This document shows positions 5,684 through 6,005 of a DNA stretch of 6,005 bases, piece by piece. The notes below the pieces were generated by a model that made no database searches, was not told the DNA's origin, and saw only the letters and a program-made list of their open reading frames with translations. How positions within the stretch are numbered: the first letter of the stretch is position 1; every line of letters begins with the position of its first letter. The translations under genes were made by a program, and so were the position numbers. Where the stretch lies: assembly GCA_003645385.1 (NCBI GenBank), contig QNEY01000121.1, forward strand, positions 1 through 6,005, given 5' to 3'. This DNA comes from Gammaproteobacteria bacterium (GTDB lineage Bacteria; Pseudomonadota; Gammaproteobacteria; Nitrosococcales; Methylophagaceae).

Positions 5684-6005
5684 ATTCTATTGTTGAATTT
5701 ACACTATAACCAGATGTTATCGGGTACCGCCGATCACGTCCAAATGCACGCTTGGTAATACGGATACCTGGCGGTGCCTGACGACGTTTGTATTCGTTAC
5801 GATCTACCATTTTGATAACTCTTGCAACTATCTTGGCATCACTGCCTGCTGCGACCATATCTTCAAAACACCAATCTTCCGCAATATAACGCTCTAACAG
5901 CTGATCAAGAATTTCATAGGGAGGCAAACTATCTTGATCAAGTTGATCATGAGCGAGTTCAGCTGATGGTGGTCGAGTAATTATGCGCGTGGGAATAACC
6001 TCAGA
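5682..6005 (-). CDS. nadE: Glutamine-dependent NAD+ synthetase, C-terminal part (5' end outside window)
   Basis: The frame is open from the right edge to the TAG at 5682-5684, giving the last 107 residues. NadE makes NAD+ from deamido-NAD+, ATP and an ammonia source in the cytoplasm. The visible part shows the synthetase-domain hallmarks VIPTRIITRPPSAEL (residues 3-17 of the fragment), LPPYEILDQLLERY (27-40), DRNEYKRRQAPPGIRIT (68-84) and the end RAFGRDRRYPITSGY. This ending is that of the long, glutamine-using NadE with an N-terminal nitrilase-like amidase (about 540 residues), so roughly 80% of the protein, including the glutaminase domain, lies outside. Glutamine dependence is therefore inferred. 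It is followed directly by glnB with a shared stop/SD. Confidence 0.94.
   Translation of the reverse strand, partial: SEVIPTRIITRPPSAELAHDQLDQDSLPPYEILDQLLERYIAEDWCFEDMVAAGSDAKIVARVIKMVDRNEYKRRQAPPGIRITKRAFGRDRRYPITSGYSVNSTIE

Noticed and set aside
5925..5927. A separate small gene starting with TTG at 5927
   Set aside because: The same frame stays open to the right edge and continues the NadE C-terminal motif (RPPSAEL upstream of LPPYEIL), so this is an internal codon.

Overview
The window reads as ordinary chromosomal DNA of an AT-rich (around 40% GC by eye) Gram-negative gammaproteobacterium. The evidence is a BamD close to the gammaproteobacterial type, a SuhB starting with the E. coli-like MHPMLNIA, an OprI-type alanine-zipper lipoprotein and a near-canonical 112-residue GlnB. 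The mix would suit an AT-rich marine or methylotrophic lineage (Methylophaga or Cycloclasticus-like), but the genus is a guess. There are no mobile elements, CRISPR arrays, tRNAs or rRNAs. Every gene reads open without frameshift.

Layout from left to right. (1) typA/bipA, a ribosome-associated GTPase, on the minus strand; its last ~40 codons lie beyond position 1. It is preceded by suhB (inositol monophosphatase family, Nus-factor partner) in the same direction, 57 bp upstream, with no terminator between them. (2) A 232-bp divergent intergenic region (2554-2785) with two consensus -10 boxes facing suhB and a perfect 12-bp palindrome. (3) A small alanine-zipper outer-membrane lipoprotein on the plus strand, closed by a strong terminator that probably works in both directions. 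(4) A convergent L,D-transpeptidase (signal peptide, LysM-like, YkuD, C-terminal extension) on the minus strand. (5) bamD on the plus strand, divergent from the transpeptidase across about 120-138 bp. (6) A second convergent terminator hairpin. (7) glnB (PII) on the minus strand, tightly coupled behind the 3' end of nadE (glutamine-dependent NAD+ synthetase), which runs off the right edge.

Functional themes. The centre (2786-5300) is an envelope cluster: a lipoprotein of the kind that anchors the outer membrane to peptidoglycan, the enzyme class that makes such links, and an essential lipoprotein of the outer-membrane protein assembly machine. The right edge pairs a nitrogen-status sensor with an enzyme that uses glutamine as its nitrogen donor. 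The left edge carries translation and transcription support factors.

No plainly undescribed system is visible. The points most worth a second look are the lipoprotein/L,D-transpeptidase pairing, the SPOR-like tail on the transpeptidase, a cysteine pair with one residue in the predicted zipper core, and the nadE-glnB coupling.
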